DNA from: Thiohalocapsa sp.
GTDB lineage: Bacteria > Pseudomonadota > Gammaproteobacteria > Chromatiales > Chromatiaceae
Assembly (NCBI GenBank): GCA_021736785.1
Contig: JAIPFF010000003.1
Location: 62,001-126,000, forward strand
DNA length: 64,000 nucleotides
Direction: 5' to 3'
The translations under genes were made by a program, and so were the position numbers. Below are positions 63,223 through 64,000 of the stretch, in pieces; the first letter of the stretch is position 1, and each line of letters opens with the position of its first letter. The notes under the pieces are model-generated. The model did not search any database and was not told the DNA's origin. It saw nothing but the letters and a program-made list of their open reading frames with translations.

Positions 63223-63888
63223 TTAGTCTTCGCGCGCCGCGTCGGTCGTCAGCACCGCCGAGGCGGTCAGCGCGTCGCGATTGGCCTCGAACAGCTCGAG
63301 CCCGCCCTTGACGGCGCGCACGACGGCGCGCGGCGTGATGGTCGCGCCGCTGAACTGATCGAAGATGCCGCCGTCTTTCTCCACCGCCCAGCGCGCCGGC
63401 TGCGGGTCATCCAGAGAGCGGCCGTCGAAAGACAGAATCCAGTCATCGCGGCCGATTTCGATCTTGTCGCCCAGGCCCGGCGTCTCTGCATGGGCCAGCA
63501 CGCGTGCGCCGAGGACGCGGCCGTCGACGCCGATGCCGAGCAGCACATGGATCGGCCCGGCATACCCCTGCCCGGTGACATCGAACGCCACCGCGGTCAC
63601 GTCGAGCCCTTGCAGTGCCCGATAAACAGTGACGCTGCCCTCCGGGACGACGGCCGCCGTCGCCGGCAGTTGGATGGTGTTGGCCAGCAGATCGTTGTCG
63701 TGCAGATCCTCCGGCAGCACCTGCTGCAGCGACGCCAGCAGATCCTCCGCCTCGCGCTCGGCAATGGCGTCGCGGGTGGCGATGTCGCCCATTACCAACA
63801 GCGCCGCCGCGACCAGCGCGAATCCGCCGAGCAGGCCCGACTGATAGCCGACCCGTCGGCGATAGGTGGGGTTGGCGACCGTGCTCAT
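63223..63888 (-). CDS. rnfG: Electron transport complex subunit RnfG/RsxG
   Basis: 221 residues. One membrane helix at ~16-35 ('SGLLGGFALVAAALLVMGDIA') and a periplasmic FMN-binding domain follow. The covalent FMN site is Thr183 in 'QFSGATITPRAVVRAVK'. 'HAETPGLGDKIE' is also a family element. The start at 63888 overlaps the rnfD stop by four bases (ATGA). It carries electrons within the Rnf complex. Confidence 0.95.
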   Translation of the reverse strand: MSTVANPTYRRRVGYQSGLLGGFALVAAALLVMGDIATRDAIAEREAEDLLASLQQVLPEDLHDNDLLANTIQLPATAAVVPEGSVTVYRALQGLDVTAVAFDVTGQGYAGPIHVLLGIGVDGRVLGARVLAHAETPGLGDKIEIGRDDWILSFDGRSLDDPQPARWAVEKDGGIFDQFSGATITPRAVVRAVKGGLELFEANRDALTASAVLTTDAARED

Positions 63889-64000
63889 CGGTTCTTCTCC
63901 GGGGCGGCATTCACGGCTTGCTCGCCATAGTCGAGGGGGCGTCCGCGGCGGTCGCGGCCGTAGATGCGGGGCTTGAGGTAGTGGTCGATCATCGGCGTGC
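63885..64000 (-). CDS. rnfD: Electron transport complex subunit RnfD/RsxD, C-terminal end (partial)
   Basis: Only the last 38 residues are in the window; the frame is open to the right edge. They read from 'TPMIDHYLKPRIYGRDRRG' to 'NAAPEKNR' at the stop. 'PMIDHYLKPRIYG' is the typical end of RnfD after its last membrane helix. The stop overlaps the rnfG start by four bases. RnfD is a membrane subunit that also carries covalent FMN; that part lies outside the window. Confidence 0.85.
   Translation of the reverse strand, partial: TPMIDHYLKPRIYGRDRRGRPLDYGEQAVNAAPEKNR

Overview
The window is GC-rich, compactly coded chromosomal DNA of a gammaproteobacterium. The strongest indicators are the argH / algZ-algR / hemC-hemD synteny, the cmoA-cmoB pair, a rnf (rsx) operon with rnfH, OxyR and SohB. 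Betaine-lipid genes (btaAB), ergothioneine genes (egtBD), a large glycogen set and a nonaheme cytochrome fit a free-living, possibly Chromatiales-type organism; that narrower placement is an inference. I see no rRNA, tRNA, CRISPR array, insertion sequence or prophage.

Layout. 1-2613: end of an MscS channel gene and two solute-binding proteins without permeases. 2955-6754: a YwaF/TMEM164-type membrane protein, a ribosome-hibernation/cold-shock fusion, an SDR epimerase-like protein and a ferredoxin reductase. 6843-11232: one minus-strand block, algZ-algR-hemC-hemD-hemX, with overlapping start and stop codons. 11448-13921: argH, a MazG-like pyrophosphohydrolase and a DUF2490-type outer-membrane protein. 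14065-20232: minus-strand series egtB, egtD, a 77-residue protein, an ATP-grasp ligase and a CocE-type hydrolase. 20684-22652: btaA-btaB. 22781-28581: malQ and glgC divergent from glgB. 28598-33725: dacB, oxyR and rlmKL. 34119-38321: a GH15 glucanohydrolase and a periplasmic-sensor diguanylate cyclase. 38398-44468: a membrane protein, a JAB/MPN-like protein and an RND efflux pair. 45197-50289: a nine-heme cytochrome c/b fusion, a PEGA-SUMF1 protein and cmoB/cmoA. 50429-57178: ppk1, a GNAT acetyltransferase, a HAD-IIA phosphatase, a LysM coiled-coil protein and sohB. 57230-62378: thyA, gpmI, a Rap1a/Tai-like secreted protein, a second glgC and rnfH. 62382-64000: rnfE, rnfG and the end of rnfD.

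How the genes work together. Two ADP-glucose pyrophosphorylases, a branching enzyme, an amylomaltase and a GH15 enzyme cover glycogen synthesis and part of its turnover; Ppk1 adds a polyphosphate store. HemC and HemD make uroporphyrinogen III, upstream of the hemes needed by the nonaheme cytochrome. EgtB/EgtD (ergothioneine) and OxyR serve oxidative-stress defence. BtaA/BtaB would make the phosphorus-free lipid DGTS.

The least explained parts are the small protein / ATP-grasp / hydrolase series, the JAB-like protein with its membrane partner, and two intergenic arrays of 14-bp tandem repeats (33766-33891 and 39675-39772) whose consensus sequences resemble each other. Gene starts were chosen from signal peptides, ribosome-binding sites, overlaps with neighbours and family length. 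No homology search was run.
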